DNA of 64,000 nucleotides from Thermohalobaculum sp965263335 (lineage in GTDB: Bacteria; Pseudomonadota; Alphaproteobacteria; Rhodobacterales; Rhodobacteraceae), in the NCBI GenBank assembly GCA_965263335.1, contig CBDHHE010000001.1, forward strand, positions 2,976,001-3,040,000, written 5' to 3'. Position numbers and translations under genes: made by a program. Below the pieces are notes generated by a model. The model was given only the letters and a program-made list of their open reading frames with translations. It was not told the DNA's origin and did not search any database. Below, one piece after another: positions 26,761 through 36,382 of the stretch (the stretch's first letter is position 1; the number at the start of each line of letters is the position of its first letter).

Positions 26761-26766
26761 TATAAT
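26761..26766 (+). promoter_or_regulatory. Possible -10 box for the two-gene cassette
   Basis: A perfect TATAAT sits in a markedly AT-rich stretch (about 26755–26790), 37 bases before the ATG at 26803. No good -35 hexamer is visible 16–18 bases upstream, so this is only a candidate. Confidence 0.4.
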
Positions 26767-26802
26767 AATTTCATTCAGTGAATTGGGGGTAAAAATCATC
26801 CC

Positions 26803-27666
26803 ATGAAGAACTTACTTGAGAATTCTGAATTTATTGAAGGAATTGGCCCAACCTACAGTAACCGTCTGGCAGAGTATGGGATCGAAACCGTGGGCGAGGT
26901 ACTCGCATCCCCGGTCAGTCTCATCGCCGGCTACGCCGAGGCTTCCCCAAAACTGGGCCAACGATGGCATGCAGCGGCACGGATGCTATCTCTACCGACA
27001 CTCATGCCGAACGACGCTGAAGCCTTGGTCGACGCAGGCATCGAAGACCTCGGCGATCTTGCGCGCGCACCATTCTCACGCATAGGCGAGATCATTGGCC
27101 GGATCACAGACGAGCTCGCGGAGGCTTGGCGTGACGCCTCCCTGTTTCGCCGAGACGTGATCGTGATCGGAGCGCTGGAAGAGGATGTCAACTTCTCGGT
27201 CAATGTCGGCCACGAACGCTTCCCGCGCGATGGTCACCGCTTCGTCGCGCGCGTCCCGTATGGCGAAGGTGCGTTCCGGATCACTGCCGAGGATGACCGG
27301 AGCTTGTTGATGACGATTCGCAAAAAGCGCAGCGAGGTCACGCGAGCCAAGATCAAGCGTCTGCCGCCGCTGCCTCAAGGCATCTTGCGCGAATCGCACC
27401 GCAAAAAGATCTTCGTTCCACACGCCCGGATCCGTCAGGAGAAGATCACTCCCGCCGACCTCTCCCCCGGCGCCGTCCTGCGGGTCATGCCCGACAACCC
27501 GAAGCGCGCTGTGCAGCTCTCGCGCCGGCTCGAACGCGGCGTGATGGTGACCACAGTCGTCGAGCTTGATGAACCGCTCCAGCGCGGCGTGGTCGTTCGA
27601 TGGAACGCGACGGGTTTCGACGTCATCGCGACAGATTTCAAAGCCTGGTCGAGGGAGAATCAGTAA
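26803..27666 (+). CDS. Orphan helix-hairpin-helix protein, first gene of a two-gene cassette
   Basis: A 287-aa soluble protein. Residues about 9–40 (EFIEGIGPTYSNRLAEYGIE) form a helix-hairpin-helix unit like those of DUF4332 or the RuvA/RecA-associated type, and a second related unit follows at about 68–95 (NDAEALVDAGIEDLGDLARA). The rest (about 110–287) is basic with two short beta-rich segments and no motif that I know. ATG 26803 follows gggggt. The stop overlaps the next ATG by one base (TAATG). Base composition is more AT-rich upstream than in the neighbours, which suggests acquisition. DNA or RNA binding is inferred from the HhH unit only. Confidence 0.65.
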   Translation: MKNLLENSEFIEGIGPTYSNRLAEYGIETVGEVLASPVSLIAGYAEASPKLGQRWHAAARMLSLPTLMPNDAEALVDAGIEDLGDLARAPFSRIGEIIGRITDELAEAWRDASLFRRDVIVIGALEEDVNFSVNVGHERFPRDGHRFVARVPYGEGAFRITAEDDRSLLMTIRKKRSEVTRAKIKRLPPLPQGILRESHRKKIFVPHARIRQEKITPADLSPGAVLRVMPDNPKRAVQLSRRLERGVMVTTVVELDEPLQRGVVVRWNATGFDVIATDFKAWSRENQ

Positions 27667-28433
27667 TGCTCCGCCAAACCCAGCTCTACTATTTCGACGG
27701 TTCAGACGGCTGCCCGTTCTGCCATTCCAACTCCGGCACATACGCCGCTGACAAAATTGGACCCTATCACCCGTTCTGCGATTGCCCCATAGAGCCGATC
27801 ACACCCGAGTTGCATGAAAAGTTCCATGGGCAGGAACTCGACATCGATGAGGATGGCAATCTGCGCGAACCCATTGTCGCGCGGCTCTCGGACGACGAGA
27901 CAAGCAGCATTCGCGAGGACGACTCGTCGATTGATGAATGGCTCGACCGGGTGCGCGCCGAAGGACTTGACGCCCTCGACGAGGATGGCAACCTCAAGCC
28001 TATATCGCATGATACGCCCGCTGATCCAGATGCGGCGAAAGGCACGACCTGCCGTCTGGAGCGCCGGGTGCGCAATCCGGTCCCAACGTACACAACCACA
28101 ACTTCAGTGCTCACGGTATACGACACGTGCACGAAGGGCCTGCCTCCAGAGGAGTTTGAAGGCCGAAAAGATGGCGAAATTGGAAAAATTTACCGCATGC
28201 CGCCAGTTGACTTCAGCCACTTCGCCGGCGGCTGGATAGGTGAATCCTGGCAATACTGGGAAGTAACTTATGCCGTCTTGATTGAAGACATCTGGATTGT
28301 TTGCGAAGATCAATCTGGTGGCGTTGCAGAACTCATCTACGAAGCCGAAGCAAGCAGAGAGGAGATCCTTACGCGCGCACTACTTGCCGGTGTTGACCAC
28401 AGCGGTCTGGAGAATTGCTTTGAGATTCCATGA
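27666..28433 (+). CDS. Orphan Cys/His-cluster protein, second gene of the cassette
   Basis: A 255-aa protein of unknown role. The N-terminus has GCPFCHSNSG (Cys16, Cys19) and IGPYHPFCDCPIEPI (His35, Cys38, Cys40), an arrangement like the metal-binding C-terminal motif of Mu gpF/SPP1 gp7-type minor head proteins. Two acidic repeats follow, DIDEDGNLREPI (about 60–71) and ALDEDGNLKPI (about 105–115); the first fits a DxDxDG calcium-loop pattern. The C-terminal half is mixed alpha/beta with many aromatic residues. Lower GC than flanking genes. Translation is coupled to the HhH gene by TAATG. No other phage-like gene is nearby. Confidence 0.65.
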   Translation: MLRQTQLYYFDGSDGCPFCHSNSGTYAADKIGPYHPFCDCPIEPITPELHEKFHGQELDIDEDGNLREPIVARLSDDETSSIREDDSSIDEWLDRVRAEGLDALDEDGNLKPISHDTPADPDAAKGTTCRLERRVRNPVPTYTTTTSVLTVYDTCTKGLPPEEFEGRKDGEIGKIYRMPPVDFSHFAGGWIGESWQYWEVTYAVLIEDIWIVCEDQSGGVAELIYEAEASREEILTRALLAGVDHSGLENCFEIP

Positions 28434-28499
28434 CGCGTTCCCTGCCCAGGCATGAATTCTCCGCAGTGCGGAGCCCCCGCCATCCTTGACACCCGGGCG

Positions 28500-28525
28500 C
28501 ATGGCCGCCAACGCTCGCGGCCATG
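28500..28525 (+). promoter_or_regulatory. Hairpin enclosing the trkH start codon
   Basis: catggccgc (28500–28508) and gcggccatg (28517–28525) form a perfect 9-bp stem with an eight-base loop; the trkH ATG is the last three bases. No Shine-Dalgarno sequence is visible just upstream. The structure could limit initiation. Confidence 0.5.
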
Positions 28526-29971
28526 AAAGCGTTCATGCCCGTGGGTTATGTGATCGGCCGCCTGACTGCCGTGATGGGCGCTTCGATGAGTTTGCCCGCA
28601 CTGGTGGACTTTCTCGGCGGGTCGCCGAACTGGATCGGCTTTGCGAATGCGGCCTTCATCACCATGGTTGCGGGCCTCGGCCTGTCGATGATCACGCGGC
28701 CCGACCGCAGCGCCGGTTTGAGCCGCCAACAGGCCTTTCTTCTGACAGTGCTGGTCTGGCTGGTGCTGCCGATCTTTGCCGCCCTGCCGTTCGTGTTCGG
28801 AGAGCCGGGGGCGAGCTACACCGATGCCTTCTTCGAGGCGATGTCCGGGCTCACCACGACGGGCGCGACCGTCTTCGAAGAGCTCGACGAGGCCGCCCGC
28901 GGCATGCTGCTCTGGCGCGCGCTGCTGCAGTGGTATGGCGGGGTCGGGATCGTCGTCTTCGCCATCGTCTTCCTCCCGGTTCTCAAGATCGGCGGCATGC
29001 AGTTCTTCAAGTCGGAGGCCTTCGATCTCACCGGAGACATCCTGCCGCGCGCCAGCGAGGCGGCAAGCCAGCTCGGCCTGATCTACGCCACCATCACGAT
29101 TGCCTGCGCGGTCGCCTACTCCGCCGCCGGAATGACCCCGTTCGAGGCGATCTGCCATGCCATGACGACAGTCTCGACCGGCGGCTACGGCACATACAAT
29201 GACGGGTTCGAGCGCTTTTCACCGCTGGCACACTACATCGCCGTGGTGTTCATGTGGCTCGCTGCGTGGCCGTTCCTGCGCTTCGTGCAGCTGGTGCGCG
29301 GAGATCTCCGCCCGCTCTGGCGGGACCCCCAGATCCGCGCCTTCGTCGGAGTGGTACTGGTCGTCACCGCGGTGATGACGGCGTATCTCGTGGCCGAGGA
29401 CCACCATCCCTTCGGCCAGGCAGTGCGCGAGGCGCTGTTCAACGTGACCTCGATCATGACCGGCACGGGCTACGCGTCGGACGACTACAATTCGTGGGGC
29501 GGCCTGCCAGTGGCGCTGTTCTTCATCATCGCGCTGATCGGGGGCTGCTCGGGCTCGACGTCGTGCTCGGCCAAGATCTTCCGATACCAGATCCTCTTTG
29601 CGTCGCTGACAATCCAGCTCAAGCGGATCTACTCGCCGCACGGGGTCTATCCGCTGCGCTACGACCAACGCACCGTGGACCCCGAGGTTCTGTCTTCGGT
29701 GATGGGCTTCTTCTTCGTCTTCGTTGCATCGATGGCGGTGTGGGCGGTGCTCCTGTCTCTGACGGGGCTCGACACCATCACCTCGATATCCGGCGCGGTG
29801 GCAACGCTGGCCAATGTCGGACCGGGCCTCGGCGAGGTGATCGGGCCGGCAGGGAACTACGCGAGCCTCGACAATCTCGCCAAGTGGATCCTCTCGGCCG
29901 GCATGCTGCTGGGCCGGCTCGAGTTCATGAGCGTCCTCGTGCTGCTCACGCCGATGTTCTGGGCGCGCTGA
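28523..29971 (+). CDS. trkH: Trk-type potassium uptake transmembrane subunit TrkH
   Basis: Potassium-translocating subunit that works with the regulatory protein TrkA. A 482-aa protein with about ten TM segments and four selectivity-filter loops, seen as MSGLTTTGATVFEEL, MTTVSTGGYGTY, SIMTGTGYASDD and VATLANVGPGLGEV. C-terminus GMLLGRLEFMSVLVLLTPMF is typical. No trkA is in this window. The start codon lies in a hairpin. The next gene begins two bases after the stop at a TTG. Confidence 0.93.
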   Translation: MKAFMPVGYVIGRLTAVMGASMSLPALVDFLGGSPNWIGFANAAFITMVAGLGLSMITRPDRSAGLSRQQAFLLTVLVWLVLPIFAALPFVFGEPGASYTDAFFEAMSGLTTTGATVFEELDEAARGMLLWRALLQWYGGVGIVVFAIVFLPVLKIGGMQFFKSEAFDLTGDILPRASEAASQLGLIYATITIACAVAYSAAGMTPFEAICHAMTTVSTGGYGTYNDGFERFSPLAHYIAVVFMWLAAWPFLRFVQLVRGDLRPLWRDPQIRAFVGVVLVVTAVMTAYLVAEDHHPFGQAVREALFNVTSIMTGTGYASDDYNSWGGLPVALFFIIALIGGCSGSTSCSAKIFRYQILFASLTIQLKRIYSPHGVYPLRYDQRTVDPEVLSSVMGFFFVFVASMAVWAVLLSLTGLDTITSISGAVATLANVGPGLGEVIGPAGNYASLDNLAKWILSAGMLLGRLEFMSVLVLLTPMFWAR

Positions 29972-29972
29972 G

Positions 29973-30980
29973 TTGGCGTCGGAAACAGCTCTGCGTCCGC
30001 GCAGCGTTCTTCTCTTGGGCGCCACAGGCACCATAGGGCGCGCCACGGCCCATGCCCTCGTGCAGCGCGGGCACAAGGTGATCTGTCTCGTCCGGCGGAC
30101 TTGCCCGGACGACCACGGCGGCATCCCCGGACACAACGGTGCGCTCCCGCCCGGCGCCGATGTCCGGATTGCGGACGTGACCGATCCGGCCTCTCTGCAC
30201 ACCGCGCTGTCCCGAACCCGTGTGGATGTGCTGGTGTCCTGTCTCGCGTCGCGCACCGGCGCGCCGAGCGATGCATGGGCCATCGACCACAGGGCTCAGC
30301 TCAACGGACTGGCGGCGGCCATCGATGCCGGAGCCACTCAGGCGGTGCTCCTCTCCGCAATCTGCGTTCAGAAACCGAGGCTCGCGTTCCAGCACGCCAA
30401 GCTCGCCTTCGAAGACGCTCTGCAAGCCTCGGGCCTGACCTGGTCCATCGTGCGGCCCACGGCCTTCTTCAAGTCGCTCTCGGGACAGGTTTCGCGTGTC
30501 AAACAGGGCAAACCCTACCTGCTGTTCGGGGACGGACGCCTGACCGCCTGCAAGCCGATCAGCGACCGTGATCTCGCGGCATATCTGGCGGTCTGCCTCG
30601 ACGATCCCGGCCTGTGGAACCGCATCCTGCCCGTGGGCGGCCCGGGACCCGCGATCACCCCGCGCCAGCAAGGCGAGACCCTCTTCGATCTGGTGGGACG
30701 CCCGCCGAGGTTTCGCAAGGTGCCTGTGGCCCTGATCGGCGGGATCGCGGGCGCGCTCGGTGCCCTGGGTCGCGTCATCCCATCGATGGACGCAAAGGCA
30801 GAATTCGCGCGGATCGCCAAATACTATGCCACCGAGTCCATGCTGCTGCTGGATCCCGTGACCGGGCGCTACGACGCCGGGGCCACGCCGTCCTACGGTT
30901 CGGATACGCTCATCGACCACTATGGCCGCTTGATCCGGGGCGAGGAGAAAGACGACCGCGGCGCCCATGCGATCTTCTAG
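29973..30980 (+). CDS. bciA: Divinyl (bacterio)chlorophyllide 8-vinyl reductase, BciA type
   Basis: NAD(P)-dependent extended SDR-type protein, 335 aa. It would reduce the C8 vinyl group of divinyl (proto)chlorophyllide in bacteriochlorophyll synthesis. Rossmann motif GATGTIGRA at 16–24; other recognisable BciA stretches are SCLASRTGAPSDAWAIDHRA, CVQKPRLAFQHAKLAFE, IVRPTAFFKSLSGQ, GDGRLTACKPISD and KYYATESMLLLDP. The start is TTG 29973, which gives the N-terminus MASETALRPRSVLLLG that I remember for Rhodobacter homologues. Directly follows trkH, so probably co-transcribed. Weaker alternative: a generic NAD(P)H-binding epimerase. Confidence 0.83.
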   Translation: MASETALRPRSVLLLGATGTIGRATAHALVQRGHKVICLVRRTCPDDHGGIPGHNGALPPGADVRIADVTDPASLHTALSRTRVDVLVSCLASRTGAPSDAWAIDHRAQLNGLAAAIDAGATQAVLLSAICVQKPRLAFQHAKLAFEDALQASGLTWSIVRPTAFFKSLSGQVSRVKQGKPYLLFGDGRLTACKPISDRDLAAYLAVCLDDPGLWNRILPVGGPGPAITPRQQGETLFDLVGRPPRFRKVPVALIGGIAGALGALGRVIPSMDAKAEFARIAKYYATESMLLLDPVTGRYDAGATPSYGSDTLIDHYGRLIRGEEKDDRGAHAIF

Positions 30981-31037
30981 CACGCCCGCAGCATCGCTGC
31001 CTGTTCTGCTGAACACGGCCATCAGCTTGCACGCATC

Positions 31038-31241
31038 TCAGTGCATCTGCGCACGCTCGAACAGACAGTTGAGCTCACGTGAAATCTCGAGTTGCCGTTG
31101 ACATCTTTGCTCGTAGTGCAGCGCCACCGACAAGATGTCCTCCGACAGCTCCAGCTCCCCAAGCACCACCGCCGACCTTCCCACGTAGTAGAGAACATCA
31201 AGCACGCACACTCTGGTCATCTGCTCCACGGCACCCTCCAT
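31038..31241 (-). CDS. Small hypothetical protein
   Basis: A 67-codon frame (MEGAVEQMTRVCVLDVLYYV...) with GGAGG close to a GTG at 31229 or starting at ATG 31241. The composition is protein-like but no family is recognised. It lies in a gene-poor 437-base stretch between bciA and a broken methyltransferase gene; the rest of that stretch (30981–31037 and 31242–31417) shows nothing convincing. Confidence 0.35.
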   Translation of the reverse strand: MEGAVEQMTRVCVLDVLYYVGRSAVVLGELELSEDILSVALHYEQRCQRQLEISRELNCLFERAQMH

Positions 31242-31417
31242 CCTTCAGGACTTTCTTCTCACCAGGTGAGCTCTTAACCAAAGGACGCCCGTTGTGCTCG
31301 GCATCATTCGTCTACGTCCCGAAACTCAAACGAGGGACCCGACCTATCCTTTCGTATGACGTTGGGTTGCAGGGTTCTGCGCAACTTCGAGGGGGACGGC
31401 GCCTGATGCGGCTGCGG

Positions 31418-31832
31418 TCACGCGTAGGCGAGGCTCCAGCCGGGCGCGCGCACCCAGCAGCGCTCGGCAGGCAAGTCGTCGGTGCGGTAGAGGCGTGTGA
31501 CCCGCGTGTAGTCGTCCTTCTCGAAGGCCGTGGCGAGTGCTTTCTCCGATGTCGCGTCGCGCATGCCCTCGCAAGGGTAGATCGCGACGGGCGAGATCCA
31601 GCGGGCATGGAAGTCTTCGCCCTCGCGCGTGATCAGAAAAACACCGCCACGCCGGCGCATGCGGCTGACATCCGTGCTGAAGCCCATATCCGTTGTGAGC
31701 GGCAGCACGAGCCGTCCAGCGTCCTTCAGCCCATCGAGCCAGTGATCGGCCGGGCGCGTGGCACCTGCATTCACATAGATCACATCCGCCGGATCGAACG
31801 GCACGGTGCTCCCATCGCCGCGCACAATCCTG
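31418..31832 (-). pseudogene. 3' fragment of a protein-L-isoaspartate methyltransferase-like gene
   Basis: About 138 codons encode the C-terminal part of a PCMT-family methyltransferase: RIVRGDGSTVPFDPADVIYV, NAGATRPADHWLDGLKDAGR and LVLPLT are typical. The N-terminal half, including SAM motif I, is absent. Reading upstream on the minus strand, the sequence runs straight into the antisense of a trkH 3'-end copy, so the frame continues only as meaningless codons to an ATG at 31867. This is a truncated remnant made by deletion or recombination. Confidence 0.75.
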
Positions 31833-31907
31833 GCGACCGGCATGTTGCTGGGAGGGCTCGAGTACATGTCGGTTCTGGTGCTTCTTGCGCCCGCGTTCTG
31901 GGCGCGC
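31827..31907 (+). pseudogene. Diverged remnant of a trkH 3' end
   Basis: On the plus strand the frame reads ILATGMLLGGLEYMSVLVLL then APAFWAR, matching the last codons of the intact TrkH (ILSAGMLLGRLEFMSVLVLL then TPMFWAR). Over 69 aligned bases from GGC 31839 to CGC 31907, I count 54 identical with 29900–29968. The remnant lacks the stop codon and everything upstream, and abuts the broken methyltransferase. Confidence 0.75.
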
Positions 31908-32035
31908 CGATCACCCTGCTCACGATTGCTCCCTTTCTCTCACGAAAGAGTTAAGCGCGCTGTCATGAAGGCGCGTCCTCTGATCTGTAGAACTGGCGAC
32001 TGTCGAACCAGAGATAAAATCAGGGGAGGTTTGCG

Positions 32036-33001
32036 ATGACCGCATACTCACGACGCACCGTCCTGGCGACCGGGGCCGGCGCTGCTGCACTTGGACTGAC
32101 CGGAAACCTGGCCTTCTTGCCCGCGGCTCAGGCGGCGGATCTCCGCCAGACCGGCCACTACAGCTACAAGATCGGGGATATCGAGGTCATCTCGATCTAT
32201 GATGGCGTCTGGCAGAATGGTGGATTTGACAAGATCGCTGTCGGCGTTTCGGGCGATGATGTGAAAGCGGCTCTGACAGCGGCTGGGCAGACCACCGAAT
32301 ATGTCCCGATTGAATTCGCCTTCACCGTCATCAAATCCGGCGGAAAGACGATCCTGATCGATGCAGGGACCGGCGGGCAACTTGCTCCGACCGCCGGTCT
32401 GGCAGCGCGCGGTGGTCTGGCAGCGGCGGGGATCACGCCGGACACTGTCGACATGGTGCTGATCAGCCATATGCACCCCGACCACATTTTCGGACTGATG
32501 GAAAAGGACACCAACGCGCAGGTCTACCCGAATGCCGAGATCCTGGTAAACGAGACAGAGTACAATTTCTGGACCGATCCCTCGATCCTCGAAAGCCTGC
32601 CCGAGCGGCGCAAAGGTCTCGCCAAACGCATTCAGGCAACCTTCCCCAACTGGAAGAACGTCACACAGTTCACTGGCGAGAAAGAACTGGTGTCGGGCGT
32701 GCGCGCCGTGAACAGCTTCGGACATGCGCCCGGACACACCACTTTCCATCTCTCATCGGGTTCGGACGAGATGATGCTGATCGGCGATGCAATCATCGTC
32801 CCGGCGCTGTTCCTGGCAAATCTCGACTGGCAGTTGGCGTTCGACGCTGACAAGGATCAGGCGACCGCGACCCGCAAGGCGATTGTGGCGCAGGCCATTG
32901 CCGATGGCGTAACAATCGGCGGATACCATTTTGGTTTCCCGAACGCGGGCAAGATCGAGAAGGAAGGCGCAAGCCACGTATTCATTCCCGCGGCGGTCTG
33001 A
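32036..33001 (+). CDS. Tat-exported metallo-beta-lactamase-fold hydrolase
   Basis: A 321-aa precursor with a twin-arginine signal (SRRTVLATGAGAAALGLTG, residues 5–23; likely cleavage after AQA, residue 33). The mature enzyme has the dinuclear zinc motif SHMHPDH (144–150), a later FGHAPGHT His, and GDAIIVPA. This resembles AHL lactonase/hydrolase-like proteins exported to the periplasm; substrate unknown. ATG 32036 is preceded by GGGGAGGT. Monocistronic; ends at a bidirectional terminator. Confidence 0.85.
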   Translation: MTAYSRRTVLATGAGAAALGLTGNLAFLPAAQAADLRQTGHYSYKIGDIEVISIYDGVWQNGGFDKIAVGVSGDDVKAALTAAGQTTEYVPIEFAFTVIKSGGKTILIDAGTGGQLAPTAGLAARGGLAAAGITPDTVDMVLISHMHPDHIFGLMEKDTNAQVYPNAEILVNETEYNFWTDPSILESLPERRKGLAKRIQATFPNWKNVTQFTGEKELVSGVRAVNSFGHAPGHTTFHLSSGSDEMMLIGDAIIVPALFLANLDWQLAFDADKDQATATRKAIVAQAIADGVTIGGYHFGFPNAGKIEKEGASHVFIPAAV

Positions 33002-33009
33002 CCATCAAC

Positions 33010-33034
33010 AAGGGTGCGTGATTCACGCACCCTT
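33010..33034. terminator. Bidirectional terminator hairpin
   Basis: aagggtgcgtga and tcacgcaccctt form a perfect 12-bp stem around a single central base (in practice a four-base loop). It sits between the convergent hydrolase and aldehyde dehydrogenase genes. T-runs are short on both sides. Confidence 0.7.
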
Positions 33035-33045
33035 ACCCCAACATC

Positions 33046-34482
<1,437 letters not shown>

Positions 34483-34567
34483 GTCTGTCCTCCCACGCAC
34501 CGGCCCTGCCTGCCTGCGATCGCCCGGGAAGACCGGCGACAGGCACGCGCGGGCCGGCGGCTCCAGC

Positions 34568-36271
34568 TCAGATGGCGGCGCTTTGCTTCTTGATGCGCTC
34601 GTTCAGGATCTCGTCATTCTCCGAATAGTCCACCGGGCAATCGATCAAATGCACACCCGGTGTTGACAGGCACCGGGCCAGCAGCGGGGCCAGACCCTCG
34701 GAGCTCTCGACCCGATGCCCGTGTGCGCCATAGCTCTCGGCATACTTCACGAAGTCCGGGTTGCCATACTCGAGCCCCCAGTCGACGAAGCCCATGTTGG
34801 CCTGTTTCCAGCGGATCATCCCGTAGGACGAGTCGTTCAGGATCAGGCAGGTGAGGTTCATGCCCAGGCGCACGGCTGTCTCGAGTTCCTGGCTGTTCAT
34901 CATGAACCCGCCATCGCCGCAGATCGCCATCACCTTGCGGTCGGGGTAGATCATGTGCGCGGCCATCGCCGAGGGCAGCCCCGCACCCATCGTCGCCAGT
35001 GCGTTGTCCAGAAGCACCGTGTTCTGACCGTGCGCCGTGTAGTTGCGCGCGAACCAGATCTTGTAGACGCCGTTGTCGAGACAGATGATCCCGTCATCGG
35101 GCATGGCCGAACGGATCTCGGCGACCAGCCGCTGCGGGTAGATCGGGAACCGCGGGTCGTCCTGTCCTTCCGCCATGTTGGCATCGTGGTGCTTCTTCAC
35201 CGCCATCATCCGGCTGAAGTCCCAGGTGTGGCCCTTGTGCTCGGAGAGGCCGTTCTTGATCTGCCAGATGGCATTGGCGATGTCGCCGATCACTTCGAGC
35301 TGCGGGAAGTACACAGGATCGACCTCGGCCGAGCGGAACGAGATGTGGATCACCTGCGTGCCGGCCGAGACCTGCACCGGGTTGACCTCCGAGTGACCCT
35401 CATCCGCTGCCGCTCCGTGCTGCATGAAGAAGGGCGGCTTCTCGATCACGTCGTGACCGACATTGATGATCAGATCCGCGGCCTCGACCGCCCGGTGCAC
35501 GAAGTCACCCGCCGAAAGTGCCGCACAGCCCATGAACAGGGGATGACGCTCGTCGATCACGCCCTTGCCGAGCTGCGTCGTGACAAAGGGGATGCCGAAC
35601 TTGTCGACCAGCTTCGTCAGCATCTTACCGGTGAGCTTGCGGTTGCCACCGGCGCCGATCACGAGGATCGGCGATTTCGCCGCCAGGATCTTGTCGACCG
35701 CGGCCTTGATCGCCTTCTCCTCGGGCACCGGCCGGCGCGCGTAGGAGGCGGGGATCGGGGTCTCGTCCGAATGCTCGTCGGCGATGTCCTCGGGCAATTC
35801 GATGTGGACGGCGCCCGGTTTCTCCTCCTCGGCCAGGCGGATGGCCTCGCGGACGCGGCTGGGGATATTGTCACCGGCCACGATCTGCTCGGCGTACTTG
35901 GTGATCGGCTTCATCATCTCGACCACGTCGAGGATTTGGAAGCGTCCCTGCTTGGACTTCTTCACCGGCTTCTGACCGGTCAGCATCATCATCGGCATGC
36001 CGCCGAGCGTCGCGTACGCGGCCGACGTCGTGAAGTTGGTCGCGCCCGGCCCGAGCGTGGAGAGACAGACCCCGGTCTTGCCCGTGAACCGTCCGTACGT
36101 CGCGGCCATGAACCCTGCGGCCTGCTCGTGACGGGTCAGGATCAGCTTGATTTTCGTCGATCGCGAAAGACTGTCCAGGAAGTCCAGGTTCTCCTCACCA
36201 GGAATGCCGAAAATGTACTCGACCCCCTCGTCCTCAAGCGCCTTAACGAACAAATCAGATGCCTTGGCCAT
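34568..36271 (-). CDS. Thiamine-diphosphate enzyme, acetolactate synthase large-subunit-like
   Basis: A 567-aa protein with the three-domain thiamine-diphosphate fold. N-terminal YIFGIPGEENLDFLDSL and RHEQAAGFMAATYGR with the catalytic Glu; central domain LVIGAGGNRK; C-terminal binding motif MAICGDGGFMMNSQELETAV followed by LILNDSSYGMIRWKQ. Closest by eye to catabolic (AlsS-like) acetolactate synthases. No regulatory ilvH-type subunit is adjacent, which fits a catabolic role better than branched-chain amino acid synthesis. ATG 36271 gives MAKASDLFVKALEDEG. Confidence 0.83.
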   Translation of the reverse strand: MAKASDLFVKALEDEGVEYIFGIPGEENLDFLDSLSRSTKIKLILTRHEQAAGFMAATYGRFTGKTGVCLSTLGPGATNFTTSAAYATLGGMPMMMLTGQKPVKKSKQGRFQILDVVEMMKPITKYAEQIVAGDNIPSRVREAIRLAEEEKPGAVHIELPEDIADEHSDETPIPASYARRPVPEEKAIKAAVDKILAAKSPILVIGAGGNRKLTGKMLTKLVDKFGIPFVTTQLGKGVIDERHPLFMGCAALSAGDFVHRAVEAADLIINVGHDVIEKPPFFMQHGAAADEGHSEVNPVQVSAGTQVIHISFRSAEVDPVYFPQLEVIGDIANAIWQIKNGLSEHKGHTWDFSRMMAVKKHHDANMAEGQDDPRFPIYPQRLVAEIRSAMPDDGIICLDNGVYKIWFARNYTAHGQNTVLLDNALATMGAGLPSAMAAHMIYPDRKVMAICGDGGFMMNSQELETAVRLGMNLTCLILNDSSYGMIRWKQANMGFVDWGLEYGNPDFVKYAESYGAHGHRVESSEGLAPLLARCLSTPGVHLIDCPVDYSENDEILNERIKKQSAAI

Positions 36272-36382
36272 ATCTCCCCCAAGCGTGCTGAGTGGCGGGA
36301 GGCAGACCCTAGCACATGATGCTTTCAAAGGCAGAGTTTTTGTAGGCTCACAACGACTTGCAGCCCAACTGTGAATGGCCGC

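Noticed and set aside
26803..28433. Prophage remnant, because of the Mu gpF-like Cys/His motif
   Set aside because: No terminase, portal, capsid, integrase or attachment repeats nearby; the motif alone is too short, so I treat it as an orphan cassette.
31242..31907. Insertion sequence as the cause of the broken genes
   Set aside because: No transposase frame, terminal inverted repeats or target duplication seen; simple deletion/recombination explains the junction.
34715..36319. 534-codon plus-strand frame opposite the acetolactate synthase-like gene
   Set aside because: Antisense shadow of a clear thiamine-diphosphate enzyme; its composition is His/Asp/Arg-rich and no motif is present.
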